NCBI GenBank assembly: GCA_041660545.1
Contig: JBAZWE010000026.1
Coordinates: forward strand, 1-22,057
Direction of reading: 5' to 3'
Origin: JBAZWE01 sp041660545
Lineage (GTDB): Bacteria > Actinomycetota > Thermoleophilia > BMS3ABIN01
DNA: 22,057 nt
Part shown: in pieces, positions 7,767-13,007 of the stretch
Layout: every line of letters begins with the position of its first letter
Position numbering within the stretch: position 1 is the stretch's first letter
The notes under the pieces: generated by a model
Databases searched by the model: none
What the model was told of the DNA's origin: nothing
The model's input: only the letters and a program-made list of their open reading frames with translations
Made by a program: the position numbers and the translations under genes

Positions 7767-8325
7767 CCTCAGTCCCCATTAAAAATATTTTCTTATCCTT
7801 AAAAACAGTGGTAGCAAAGCCTTTCTTCTCTTTCAAGTTTTTCTTCCAGTCTGCCGGTTCAAAGACTGTGAAGTTAATCTCTCGCGAAAGCCCCTTCTCA
7901 GCCTTCGTAACGGCCGTGGCAAGTTCATCCATACTGGGATTGCCGATTACCATCAGATCGATGTCAGAACCCATGTTTTCAGTGTCTTTAGCGACTGATC
8001 CATAAATGAAGGCAATCTTGATGTCTCCAATTTTTTCAAGGGCCTCTCGCATAGGATCAGCAAGCGCTACCGTCTTGTAGACAATGCTCTTTAGCTCGCT
8101 GTAAATGGGAAAGGATTTATTAACTCGGAAGTAACGAATATTAGCTTCCTTTTCAGAATTAAGAATGCCCGCTGCCGTAAGCTTTTTCAGTTCACTTTGG
8201 ACAAGGGAAGAAGGAAACTCAAAGTCCCTGATCAGTTGCGTCTGGTAATACTTCTGCTCGGGATGAGTCAGGAAAAGTATTATCAAGCGCCGTCTCGTTT
8301 TGGATGTAATTAATGTGGATAACAT
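7744..8325 (-). CDS. Winged-helix / minimal nucleotidyltransferase (MNT) protein
   Basis: A 193-residue fusion of an N-terminal winged helix (residues 1-75; KYYQTQLIRDFEFPSSLVQS is the recognition-helix region) with a minimal nucleotidyltransferase domain. The catalytic signature is G109-S110 followed by SDIDLMV with Asp121 and Asp123. MNT partners of HEPN toxins are known to adenylylate the toxin; the winged helix suggests this one also represses its own operon. The ATG at 8325 has GAGGT 4 bases upstream. It is first in the operon MNT-HEPN-recombinase, so the addiction module and the integrase share one promoter. That would tie element stability to integrase expression (inference). Confidence 0.85.
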   Translation of the reverse strand: MLSTLITSKTRRRLIILFLTHPEQKYYQTQLIRDFEFPSSLVQSELKKLTAAGILNSEKEANIRYFRVNKSFPIYSELKSIVYKTVALADPMREALEKIGDIKIAFIYGSVAKDTENMGSDIDLMVIGNPSMDELATAVTKAEKGLSREINFTVFEPADWKKNLKEKKGFATTVFKDKKIFLMGTEDELRKIS

Positions 8326-8340
8326 ACTTACCTCTATTTA

Positions 8341-8388
8341 GGCATAATCATGCCGTTATTATGGTAACACAGTGAAATTATCTGTCAA
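8341..8388 (-). promoter_or_regulatory. Promoter and palindromic operator of the MNT-HEPN-recombinase operon
   Basis: On the minus strand TTGACA (8383-8388) is followed after 16 bases by TACCAT (8361-8366). A palindrome GGCAT-AATC-ATGCC (8341-8354) lies just downstream, between promoter and start codon. It is a natural site for the winged helix of the first gene to bind. The -10 could also be CATAAT at a longer spacing. Confidence 0.5.
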
Positions 8389-8420
8389 TACTTTTTTATC
8401 TTGGATTCGCCGTCACCTCT

Positions 8421-8448
8421 TTAACAAAAACGATTTACCATGTAATCT
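8421..8448 (+). promoter_or_regulatory. Promoter giving a possibly leaderless transcript
   Basis: TTAACA (8421-8426), a 16-base spacer and TAATCT (8443-8448) place the expected transcription start at about 8455-8458, on the ATG of the next gene. No ribosome site is present before that ATG. Both facts fit leaderless translation. Confidence 0.4.
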
Positions 8449-8457
8449 AACCGAACC

Positions 8458-8790
8458 ATGTCAACACCCACATCCAACATTCCTGGGCAGCGCCACTTCA
8501 ACTGGAAAGTATTCTGGGCCATCATGGCCGTCGTCGCCATCGCGGTTGGCCTCTTCATCGGTGTCGGTATCTGGCAGAACAACAGAGCCATCAACGACAC
8601 CACCCCAAACCACGAATCCACGTTCGGTTACGGATCCTCCCAGTCCCAGGACGCTGCCTACAAAGAGTGTAAACAGAAGGTGGAAGACTTAATTGATGAA
8701 TATGGAGTCGGTATGGGCGTTGAGTTCTACAAACAGAGGACTGGCTGCGGTAATGATCCAGTAGTAGAAGTTCTACTAAGCGGTCACTAG
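8458..8790 (+). CDS. Small single-pass membrane protein, unknown function
   Basis: A 110-residue protein with one strong membrane span at about 18-39 (VFWAIMAVVAIAVGLFIGVGIW), a short polar N-terminus and a C-terminal domain probably outside the membrane. That domain is acidic and holds two cysteines (KECKQ and RTGCGND) that could form a disulfide. The ATG is not preceded by a ribosome site; the upstream promoter suggests a leaderless mRNA. It is a single-gene unit, divergent from the MNT operon and convergent with the ImmA gene. I do not recognise the family. In a mobile element such proteins may serve exclusion or membrane sensing, but nothing here shows it. Confidence 0.65.
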   Translation: MSTPTSNIPGQRHFNWKVFWAIMAVVAIAVGLFIGVGIWQNNRAINDTTPNHESTFGYGSSQSQDAAYKECKQKVEDLIDEYGVGMGVEFYKQRTGCGNDPVVEVLLSGH

Positions 8791-8820
8791 CTCGACCTCT
8801 CTCAAAATCAATGAGACCTT

Positions 8821-9294
8821 TCACTGTCTAGATAAAGTTCTTTCTATCTTCGTCTTTTCAAAGTTCGCCCAGACCAATAGCCTAAGCCTTACCAGCTCAT
8901 CTGTAACATGGAAATTATCAGCAATTTCATCAATCCTCGGCCTTGCTCTTATCACTGTTTGCAGATCATCGCTTGGCATCAGCAGAACAGCAGCGAAAAC
9001 GTTGGCCTGTTTCTCGTGATAATTTCCAAATGAATAAATCCGCTTCTGCATGGATAGATGGTTTCCGGCATGAAGCAGGTGATGGCCGATAGCGTGAGCG
9101 ATCAGTTCACGTTTTTCTCTTCTGTGTAGATCCTCACGGATAACAATCGAACTAGCTTCTTGAAAATAAACTTCCCGGGATGAGCCAGTCATTTTTTCGT
9201 AAATGACAGCAAGGCCTAGACTTTCCGCTATCTGGTCCAGGTCATTTCCGTACTGCCGGTTCATTTCATTTGCTTTGTCGATTACTCGCTTCAC
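8821..9294 (-). CDS. ImmA/IrrE-like (DUF955) peptidase-fold protein
   Basis: A 157-residue protein of the ImmA/IrrE metallopeptidase fold. In ICEBs1 and phage relatives, ImmA cleaves its XRE-family repressor partner to switch the element on. The zinc site is at IAHAIGHHLLHAGN, so the pattern is HAxGH: the two His ligands are kept but the general-base Glu of HExxH is replaced by Ala. A later helix, EKQANVFAAVLLMP, matches the family's third-ligand ExxANxFAxxLLMP block. The start overlaps the stop of the XRE gene by 4 bases (ATGA), so both are co-translated. It may act as a non-proteolytic binding partner, or use another base; this is uncertain. Confidence 0.82.
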   Translation of the reverse strand: MKRVIDKANEMNRQYGNDLDQIAESLGLAVIYEKMTGSSREVYFQEASSIVIREDLHRREKRELIAHAIGHHLLHAGNHLSMQKRIYSFGNYHEKQANVFAAVLLMPSDDLQTVIRARPRIDEIADNFHVTDELVRLRLLVWANFEKTKIERTLSRQ

Positions 9295-9644
9295 TTCTTC
9301 TTCCTCTTGCCTTTCCTGGCCCTCATGACAGCCTCGTAAGCTCTAATTAATGACTGCTTTTCCTCTCTGTCCATATTCGGGACTTCTTTGAACATAAGCG
9401 TGAAACCGGGGTCATCCAAACCGAGATCTTGCAGTCTGTATTCCAAAAGCACGTCTTCCATTTCCTCATAGGTCATCCCCAGAGCATCAGCCCACTTTGC
9501 CAGCTTGTCTGGCTGGGGGATGAACTTCCCGCGTTCAGCGTCGGAAACGTAGCTGTTGGTGGCATAGCCCATTTTCTCCCGCAACTGATCCTGGGTAATG
9601 CCCCGTTCACGCCTTAATTGTCTTAATTTATCGCCAAAATTCAT
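9291..9644 (-). CDS. XRE-family helix-turn-helix repressor (ImmR-like)
   Basis: A 117-residue transcription regulator. The N-terminal 65 residues form a Cro/C1-type HTH (FGDKLRQLRRERGITQDQL, then GYATNSYVSDAERGKFIPQP as turn and recognition helix). The C-terminal part is acidic and then very basic (RARKGKRKKK). It is the first gene of a two-gene operon with the ImmA-like protein and faces the small-protein/replication operon across a 235-base control region. By analogy with ICEBs1 ImmR it should repress the divergent + promoter and autoregulate. Three copies of an ATATCGTA motif in that region are candidate binding sites. Confidence 0.9.
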   Translation of the reverse strand: MNFGDKLRQLRRERGITQDQLREKMGYATNSYVSDAERGKFIPQPDKLAKWADALGMTYEEMEDVLLEYRLQDLGLDDPGFTLMFKEVPNMDREEKQSLIRAYEAVMRARKGKRKKK

Positions 9645-9682
9645 ATTTATCTCTATCGTAAGTTTGCCTCTTTAGTATGGCT

Positions 9683-9711
9683 ACTATAATCCAGTCATAT
9701 CAATGAATCAA
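9683..9711 (-). promoter_or_regulatory. Promoter of the XRE/ImmA-like operon
   Basis: On the minus strand TTGATT (9706-9711) and TATAGT (9683-9688) are spaced by 17 bases. An inverted repeat TAGTA-tggc-TACTA (9673-9686) overlaps the -10, and an operator-like TATCGTAAGT lies just downstream at 9654-9663. Confidence 0.6.
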
Positions 9712-9747
9712 TAGTTTATTAGCCGATTACTGTGGATAACTTTCCTA

Positions 9748-9776
9748 TTGACACATCTGTAATACTACGATATTTT
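9748..9776 (+). promoter_or_regulatory. Rightward promoter of the small-protein/replication operon
   Basis: TTGACA (9748-9753) and TATTTT (9771-9776) are separated by 17 bases. The middle operator-like site overlaps the -10. The transcript would start near 9783, about 97 bases before the first gene. Confidence 0.6.
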
Positions 9777-9805
9777 GGATATACAAATAGCAGCCGAGGG
9801 CGAAT

Positions 9806-9831
9806 ACGGGTCAGAAAACCCGTTTCTTTTT
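9806..9831 (+). terminator. Intrinsic terminator inside the leader (attenuator candidate)
   Basis: ACGGGT (9806-9811) pairs with ACCCGT (9818-9823) around a CAGAAA loop and is followed by TTCTTTTT. It sits between the promoter (9748-9776) and the first gene (9880), so it would stop transcription after about 50 bases unless bypassed. Confidence 0.55.
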
Positions 9832-9879
9832 CCCTCACTATATCGTAAGTATACGTTTAATTGGTTCAGAGAGGTAAAA

Positions 9880-10050
9880 ATGATCGATGTCTTCCCCAAG
9901 AAAATAGACATGAAAGCGGCCCAGTATGAGCTTCAGAGAATGATCGACGCTTTCCTGGATTTGGCGGAAGAGATTCTTGAAGAACGAAAGCAGTCCGGTA
10001 ATCTTGAACCCGTCCAGGAACCAAAAGTTCAACCAAGGAGGCAATCATGA
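9880..10050 (+). CDS. Small acidic helical protein, unknown function
   Basis: A 56-residue protein, MIDVFPKKIDMKAAQYELQR..., predicted as one long helix (residues 10-38) and a polar tail. I chose ATG 9880 because GAGGT lies 5 bases upstream; an upstream TTG in the same frame (9775) overlaps the promoter -10 and gives an unlike N-terminus. It overlaps the next gene by 4 bases (ATGA). Its helix pattern (xxELQRMIDAFLDLAEEILEE) resembles that of the next gene product, so the two may be diverged paralogues or heterodimer partners. No family is recognised. Confidence 0.6.
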   Translation: MIDVFPKKIDMKAAQYELQRMIDAFLDLAEEILEERKQSGNLEPVQEPKVQPRRQS

Positions 10051-10241
10051 CCAAGAAATACGACATTCTCGATAACCTGCCGGAAGGCGTTGACCGCAAG
10101 AAAGTGGAAATGCAGCTCAACTTACTAGTAACCGCTTTCTTGGGGGCAGCAGAAGATGAAATCAGGGAAGAAGCGGAAGCCGCTAAAAATGCCAAGTCCG
10201 ACCCTTCCCACAAGAAACCCACCACCGATCCACAGAAGTGA
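10047..10241 (+). CDS. Small acidic helical protein, unknown function
   Basis: A 64-residue protein with the same design as the preceding gene: a short N-terminus (MTKKYDILDNLPEGVD), one amphipathic helix (KVEMQLNLLVTAFLGAAEDE) and a charged, proline-rich tail. The ATG overlaps the preceding stop by 4 bases and has AAGGAGG 5 bases upstream. The pair sits directly before the folded intergenic region and the replication-relaxation gene, so a role in plasmid-like replication, excision control or DNA binding is possible. That is inference from place only. Confidence 0.6.
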   Translation: MTKKYDILDNLPEGVDRKKVEMQLNLLVTAFLGAAEDEIREEAEAAKNAKSDPSHKKPTTDPQK

Positions 10242-10245
10242 GCTC

Positions 10246-10275
10246 CTTGCATTACCCCTTGCAATCCGATGCAAG
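10246..10275. repeat. Nested short inverted repeats after the small-protein operon
   Basis: CTTGCAT (10246-10252) and CTTGCA (10258-10263) can each pair with the same ATGCAAG (10269-10275), giving alternative small hairpins. No U-run follows, so this is not an ordinary terminator. It lies just left of the larger folded region. Confidence 0.45.
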
Positions 10276-10317
10276 ACCCCATTACAAGACCCAAAACCTT
10301 GAAAAACATTAAAACCA

Positions 10318-10521
10318 CCAGGGGGAAATTAACTGAATTTGCGGGGCATTTAGCCCACTTAAATCCAGCGCCGTCTGTCTTCGTTTGGAAGGCACAAACG
10401 AAGCCCGACTTCCCGCCCCTCGACTTGCAGTTTCCCTCGTTCCTTCGTCTCGTCGGCGAGGCGCGGGAAGTCTGGCTTATCAGCCAGACGGCGCTCCCTT
10501 CGGTCGCTTAATTTCCCCTGG
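10318..10521. repeat. Folded 204-bp intergenic region with terminal inverted repeats
   Basis: The region is bounded by an imperfect inverted repeat: CCAGGGGGAAATTAA (10318-10332) and TTAATTTCCCCTGG (10508-10521). Inside are AGCGCCGTCTG/CAGACGGCGCT (10367-10377 with 10485-10495), a hairpin CTTCGTTTG-7-CAAACGAAG (10379-10403), GACTTCCCGC/GCGGGAAGTC (10407-10416 with 10463-10472) enclosing CTCG-tcgg-CGAG (10449-10460), and a hairpin GTCTGGCT-TATC-AGCCAGAC (10470-10489). All these arms are exact; some pairings compete. No convincing gene fills it. It ends 20 bases before a replication-relaxation gene, so it may be an origin, a transfer origin, a structured RNA or a non-autonomous insertion. Confidence 0.75.
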
Positions 10522-10541
10522 TTTTTAAAACGGAAAACAAA

Positions 10542-11381
10542 ATGAAAACAGCAAGAAGAAACAACCGAATATCGCCAATGTCGCTGACAGCTAGGGATGT
10601 ATCCATCATTCTTAGCGTTTACGGAAATCGCTTCTTGAAGCGTGATCAGATTCAGCGGCTTCATTTCTCCAATGCCTCAGTTTCGGCTTGCAACATGAGG
10701 CTGAAGAAGCTCGAAGAGCATCATTTCCTCGACAGACTCGTCAAGCCTGTTGCTGTTGGTTCAGCGCAGGCTGCGTATGCTCTCGACAAGCGAGGGGCAG
10801 ACGTTGTCGCCACAGCTCTTGAGATCGACCGGCGCAAAGTGAGGTGGAACCGCGCCAACAATCGCGTTGAGTTTCTATTCCTGGAACACACCCTCGGAGT
10901 TTCGGAAATCAGAGTTTGCCTCGACACGGCATTGGCAGGCAGACGTGAGGAGCTGCTTTTCTATCAGCGTGGAGACAGATCACACCTGAGGCGCATTTCC
11001 ATGACCGGAGGCAAGAAGAAGTATTTCGTTGTCGCTCCTGATGCATTCTTTGGAATTCAGACAGGGCGCGGAAAATGCATCTTCTTCCTGGAAGTGGATT
11101 TAGGAACGGAAACGCTGTCGAGATTTGCCGAGAAAGTAACAGCGTACAAGAGATACTGGAAATCACGTCAATATACAGAGGAATACGGATTTAATAACTT
11201 TCGCGTCCTGACGGTCTGCGAAAGTGATAGACGCCTGGACAATTTGAGACAGGCAACAGGGAAAGTGGGGGGAAGGCAGATGTTCCTGTTTACGACCTTC
11301 TCCAAAATTCAGAATGACAGCCCCCTTGGAAGCATTTGGCTTTCTCCCTTCATAGATTTACCAACTTCATTGTTGGAATAG
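10542..11381 (+). CDS. Replication-relaxation family protein
   Basis: A 279-residue protein resembling the Replic_Relax family found on plasmids and integrative elements, thought to act in replication or transfer initiation. The N-terminal winged helix reads LTARDVSIILSVYGNRFLKR then IQRLHFSNASVSACNMRLKK. After a YALDKRGADVVA strand comes the helix EHTLGVSEIRVCLDTAL. The C-terminal half has PDAFFGI...FFLEVDLGTE...EKVTAYKRYW, which looks like the PD-(D/E)xK-type core of the family. The start ATG 10542 has only a weak GGAAAA ahead; ATG 10578 (MSLTARD) is an alternative. Strongly folded DNA lies on both sides. No relaxase of another family is visible, so this may be the element's replication or mobilisation initiator. 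Confidence 0.78.
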   Translation: MKTARRNNRISPMSLTARDVSIILSVYGNRFLKRDQIQRLHFSNASVSACNMRLKKLEEHHFLDRLVKPVAVGSAQAAYALDKRGADVVATALEIDRRKVRWNRANNRVEFLFLEHTLGVSEIRVCLDTALAGRREELLFYQRGDRSHLRRISMTGGKKKYFVVAPDAFFGIQTGRGKCIFFLEVDLGTETLSRFAEKVTAYKRYWKSRQYTEEYGFNNFRVLTVCESDRRLDNLRQATGKVGGRQMFLFTTFSKIQNDSPLGSIWLSPFIDLPTSLLE

Positions 11382-11557
11382 CCCGAAAGGGCAAGAGCTT
11401 TCAGGGCGAGATTCCCAAAAGGACGAAGCTCTTTTCCGTAAAACTTACCACGCACCTTGAACATTAGTAGGTATTGCCCCTTACATGGCTGCGGAAGGTC
11501 CGGCTCAGGCTGCGGGTAAGCGCCCCTGAGCCGGGCTGAAAGCTCAAAGTACCTTCC
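11381..11557. repeat. Folded intergenic region after the replication-relaxation gene
   Basis: Starting at the stop codon, GCCC-GAAA-GGGC (11381-11392) forms a GNRA-type hairpin. AAGAGCTT (11393-11400) pairs with AAGCTCTT (11426-11433), or alternatively GAGCTTTCAG (11395-11404) pairs with CTGAAAGCTC (11536-11545). GGAAGGT (11493-11499) and ACCTTCC (11551-11557) enclose the exact 10-bp pair CCGGCTCAGG/CCTGAGCCGG (11500-11509 with 11525-11534). No U-run ends the fold. The rest of the gap up to the next ribosome site at about 11635 shows nothing else. It may be a structured 5' leader, a small RNA or a single-strand origin. Confidence 0.65.
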
Positions 11558-11647
11558 ATCCACATCAGCACGACCCCACCCGATTTGCATGTCCCAAAAC
11601 CCGTGCTGGCATTCGCATGCCCGCACACCAACCCGAGGAGGAAAAAA

Positions 11648-12055
11648 ATGGCACCTACAATCAACGAAAGGATCTTCAAGAAGCTGGAAAGGATTCTGGG
11701 TGACCTGACGGTCATCCCGGCGTACATGAAGTTCGAGGCTCACGGCTTCATGGACTTGAGCCTGGACAGGCTCTACGGAGACGAGGAATCGGTAACTATC
11801 GCCCTGAGCCACTACTTCAAGCAGAACGGCGACATGATACCGGACCCGGATATGGAAGTGAGGGTATATCCGGAAATGAAGATGGCTGAGGCGCTGACCT
11901 ATCAGGACAGCTTCGGCTACCAGCAGGTCTACCCATCGCCTAGCCAGGTCAATTTGAAAGCCAAGAAGGACTTAAACGTCTTTCTGAACCAATGGCTTTC
12001 AAACATCATCGAGCAGGGCTTTGAGAAAAGTGGAGGTAATAGCGATGAGCTTTGA
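11648..12055 (+). CDS. DUF6908/DUF1249-like protein, unknown function
   Basis: A 135-residue soluble protein. The central stretch HYFKQNGDMIPDPDMEVRVY followed by ALTYQDSFGYQQVYP resembles small DUF families (DUF6908/DUF1249 type) that recur on mobile elements; the assignment is from memory and only moderately sure. The start ATG 11648 has GAGGAGG about 6 bases upstream; an in-frame ATG at 11585 lacks a ribosome site. It overlaps the RadC-like gene by 11 bases, so the two are translated together. It has no membrane span and no catalytic motif that I can name. Confidence 0.75.
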   Translation: MAPTINERIFKKLERILGDLTVIPAYMKFEAHGFMDLSLDRLYGDEESVTIALSHYFKQNGDMIPDPDMEVRVYPEMKMAEALTYQDSFGYQQVYPSPSQVNLKAKKDLNVFLNQWLSNIIEQGFEKSGGNSDEL

Positions 12056-12461
12056 ACTGTTGAAGGTCAAGGAGATCGCCACGGGGGAACCTATCCGATC
12101 CCCGCAAGACGTTGCTGACTTCGTAAGTCATAACATGGAAGAAGAGGCGCTAGTTGATCGAGAGTGCTTCTGGATTCTGCACCTTAACGCCAGGAATCAG
12201 GTGATTGAAAAAGAGCCGACGGCTATCGGCTGTGTGAACGCCTGTCTCGTGCGTCCTGCGGACGTCATGAGGAAGGCTGTCATCAACGGAACGGTAGCCG
12301 TCATAGCGGTTCACAATCATCCAAGTGGCAATGCTGAACCCAGCCAAGAGGATCATCAGATAACTGAACGGCTCAAGAACTCATGCGAGATTTTGGGTAT
12401 ACAGTTACTGGATTCGGTCATTATTGCGGCTGTTGGTAAGGTCAAAAGCATCATGCGCTAA
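12045..12461 (+). CDS. RadC/JAB-domain protein
   Basis: A 138-residue JAB/MPN metalloprotease-fold protein of the RadC (UPF0758) type. The metal motif is complete: HNHPSGNAEPSQED, with the two His and the Asp, and a Glu in the earlier DRECFWILHLNARN strand. The helix-hairpin-helix domain of chromosomal RadC is absent, as is usual in copies carried by plasmids, phages and integrative elements. The start is ATG 12045, 8 bases after GGAGGT; this ribosome site lies within the end of the preceding gene. Its biochemical role is unknown despite the name. A strong terminator follows at once and closes the replication/maintenance block. Confidence 0.9.
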   Translation: MSFELLKVKEIATGEPIRSPQDVADFVSHNMEEEALVDRECFWILHLNARNQVIEKEPTAIGCVNACLVRPADVMRKAVINGTVAVIAVHNHPSGNAEPSQEDHQITERLKNSCEILGIQLLDSVIIAAVGKVKSIMR

Positions 12462-12473
12462 AATCAGCACAAT

Positions 12474-12503
12474 ACGGCACAGTCAAAGAACTGTGCCGTT
12501 TTC
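12474..12503 (+). terminator. Strong intrinsic terminator after radC-like gene
   Basis: An exact 10-bp stem, ACGGCACAGT (12474-12483) with ACTGTGCCGT (12490-12499), a 6-base loop, then TTTTCT. It separates the backbone genes from the AT-richer cargo. Confidence 0.85.
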
Positions 12504-12517
12504 TAAAAAGGTACTTC

Positions 12518-12546
12518 TTTACGCTGATAAGAAAAAACAGTATCCT
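12518..12546 (+). promoter_or_regulatory. Possible promoter of the peptidase/dCTP deaminase operon
   Basis: TTTACG (12518-12523) and TATCCT (12541-12546) are 17 bases apart, about 38 bases before the first gene. The match is modest, but the preceding strong terminator means a promoter is needed here. Confidence 0.35.
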
Positions 12547-12584
12547 ACAGTGATGATACATCTTTCAGATAAGGAGGAGGGAAA

Positions 12585-13007
12585 ATGATTTCGCCCAGAG
12601 GTGAGAATAATCATTATATTCTTATAAATGGTGGCGAGATTGCGTCAGATGCAGTTTATGCTCTCGGGGCAGTCAAGCTAAAAGGTTTAGATAATTATTG
12701 TAAGAAAATGTTGGATGATGCGGTTTGTTTTTTTCGTGATTTTGTAAAATGTGTCAAACAAGGGGATGAATTTCGGGCTCATTTTCAACCTGGCGAGCGA
12801 TGGGCTGTTCAAGCCTGTGAAAATGCTTACTCCGGACTTAAATCTAAAGATCTTCTTGATGACTCAAACCCTGCCAGAATAATTGAGAAGTTGCAACAGA
12901 TTATGGAGGGAGCTCAACTGCCAAGAAATGAAATTAATGAATTACAGGATTTCTTTCGAGATCTCTCTAGAAATTTAGATAAGCAATTAGATGAACAATT
13001 CATCTAA
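12585..13007 (+). CDS. Unknown protein, first gene of the peptidase/dCTP deaminase cassette
   Basis: A 140-residue soluble, mainly helical protein with an excellent ribosome site (AAGGAGGAGG, 4 bases before ATG). The N-terminus reads as a short beta region (HYILINGGEIASDAVY), then amphipathic helices and a charged C-terminal helix (LQDFFRDLSRNLDKQLDEQF). Two Cys lie near DNYCKK and DDAVCF. No family is recognised. It overlaps the metallopeptidase gene by 17 bases, which implies fixed stoichiometry or coupling. Base composition is clearly AT-richer than the backbone genes to the left. It may be an inhibitor, sensor or substrate of the peptidase, but nothing in the sequence decides this. Confidence 0.75.
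   Translation: MISPRGENNHYILINGGEIASDAVYALGAVKLKGLDNYCKKMLDDAVCFFRDFVKCVKQGDEFRAHFQPGERWAVQACENAYSGLKSKDLLDDSNPARIIEKLQQIMEGAQLPRNEINELQDFFRDLSRNLDKQLDEQFI

Larger units (their letters stand above)
9652..9852. promoter_or_regulatory. Three operator-like ATATCGTA sites in the divergent control region
   Basis: The same motif appears three times: TATCGTAAGT at 9654-9663, its inverse ATACTACGATAT at 9762-9773 (reads ATATCGTAGTAT on the minus strand), and ATATCGTAAGTAT near 9840-9851. The middle copy covers the -10 of the + promoter, the first lies in the leader of the XRE gene and the third in the leader of the small-protein operon. That arrangement suits a repressor controlling both directions. 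The binding protein is inferred to be the XRE regulator. Confidence 0.5.

Noticed and set aside
10269..10511. 80-residue + ORF through the folded region before the replication-relaxation gene
   Set aside because: No ribosome site and no protein-like pattern; it reads through perfect inverted repeats.
10246..11560. CRISPR array or tandem repeats around the folded regions
   Set aside because: The repeats are inverted pairs, each different, with no regular spacing and no cas genes nearby.
11309..11812. 167-residue minus-strand ORF across the folded region after the replication-relaxation gene
   Set aside because: It overlaps the ends of two well-supported + genes, has no recognisable domain, and its openness follows from the inverted-repeat-rich, GC-rich sequence.
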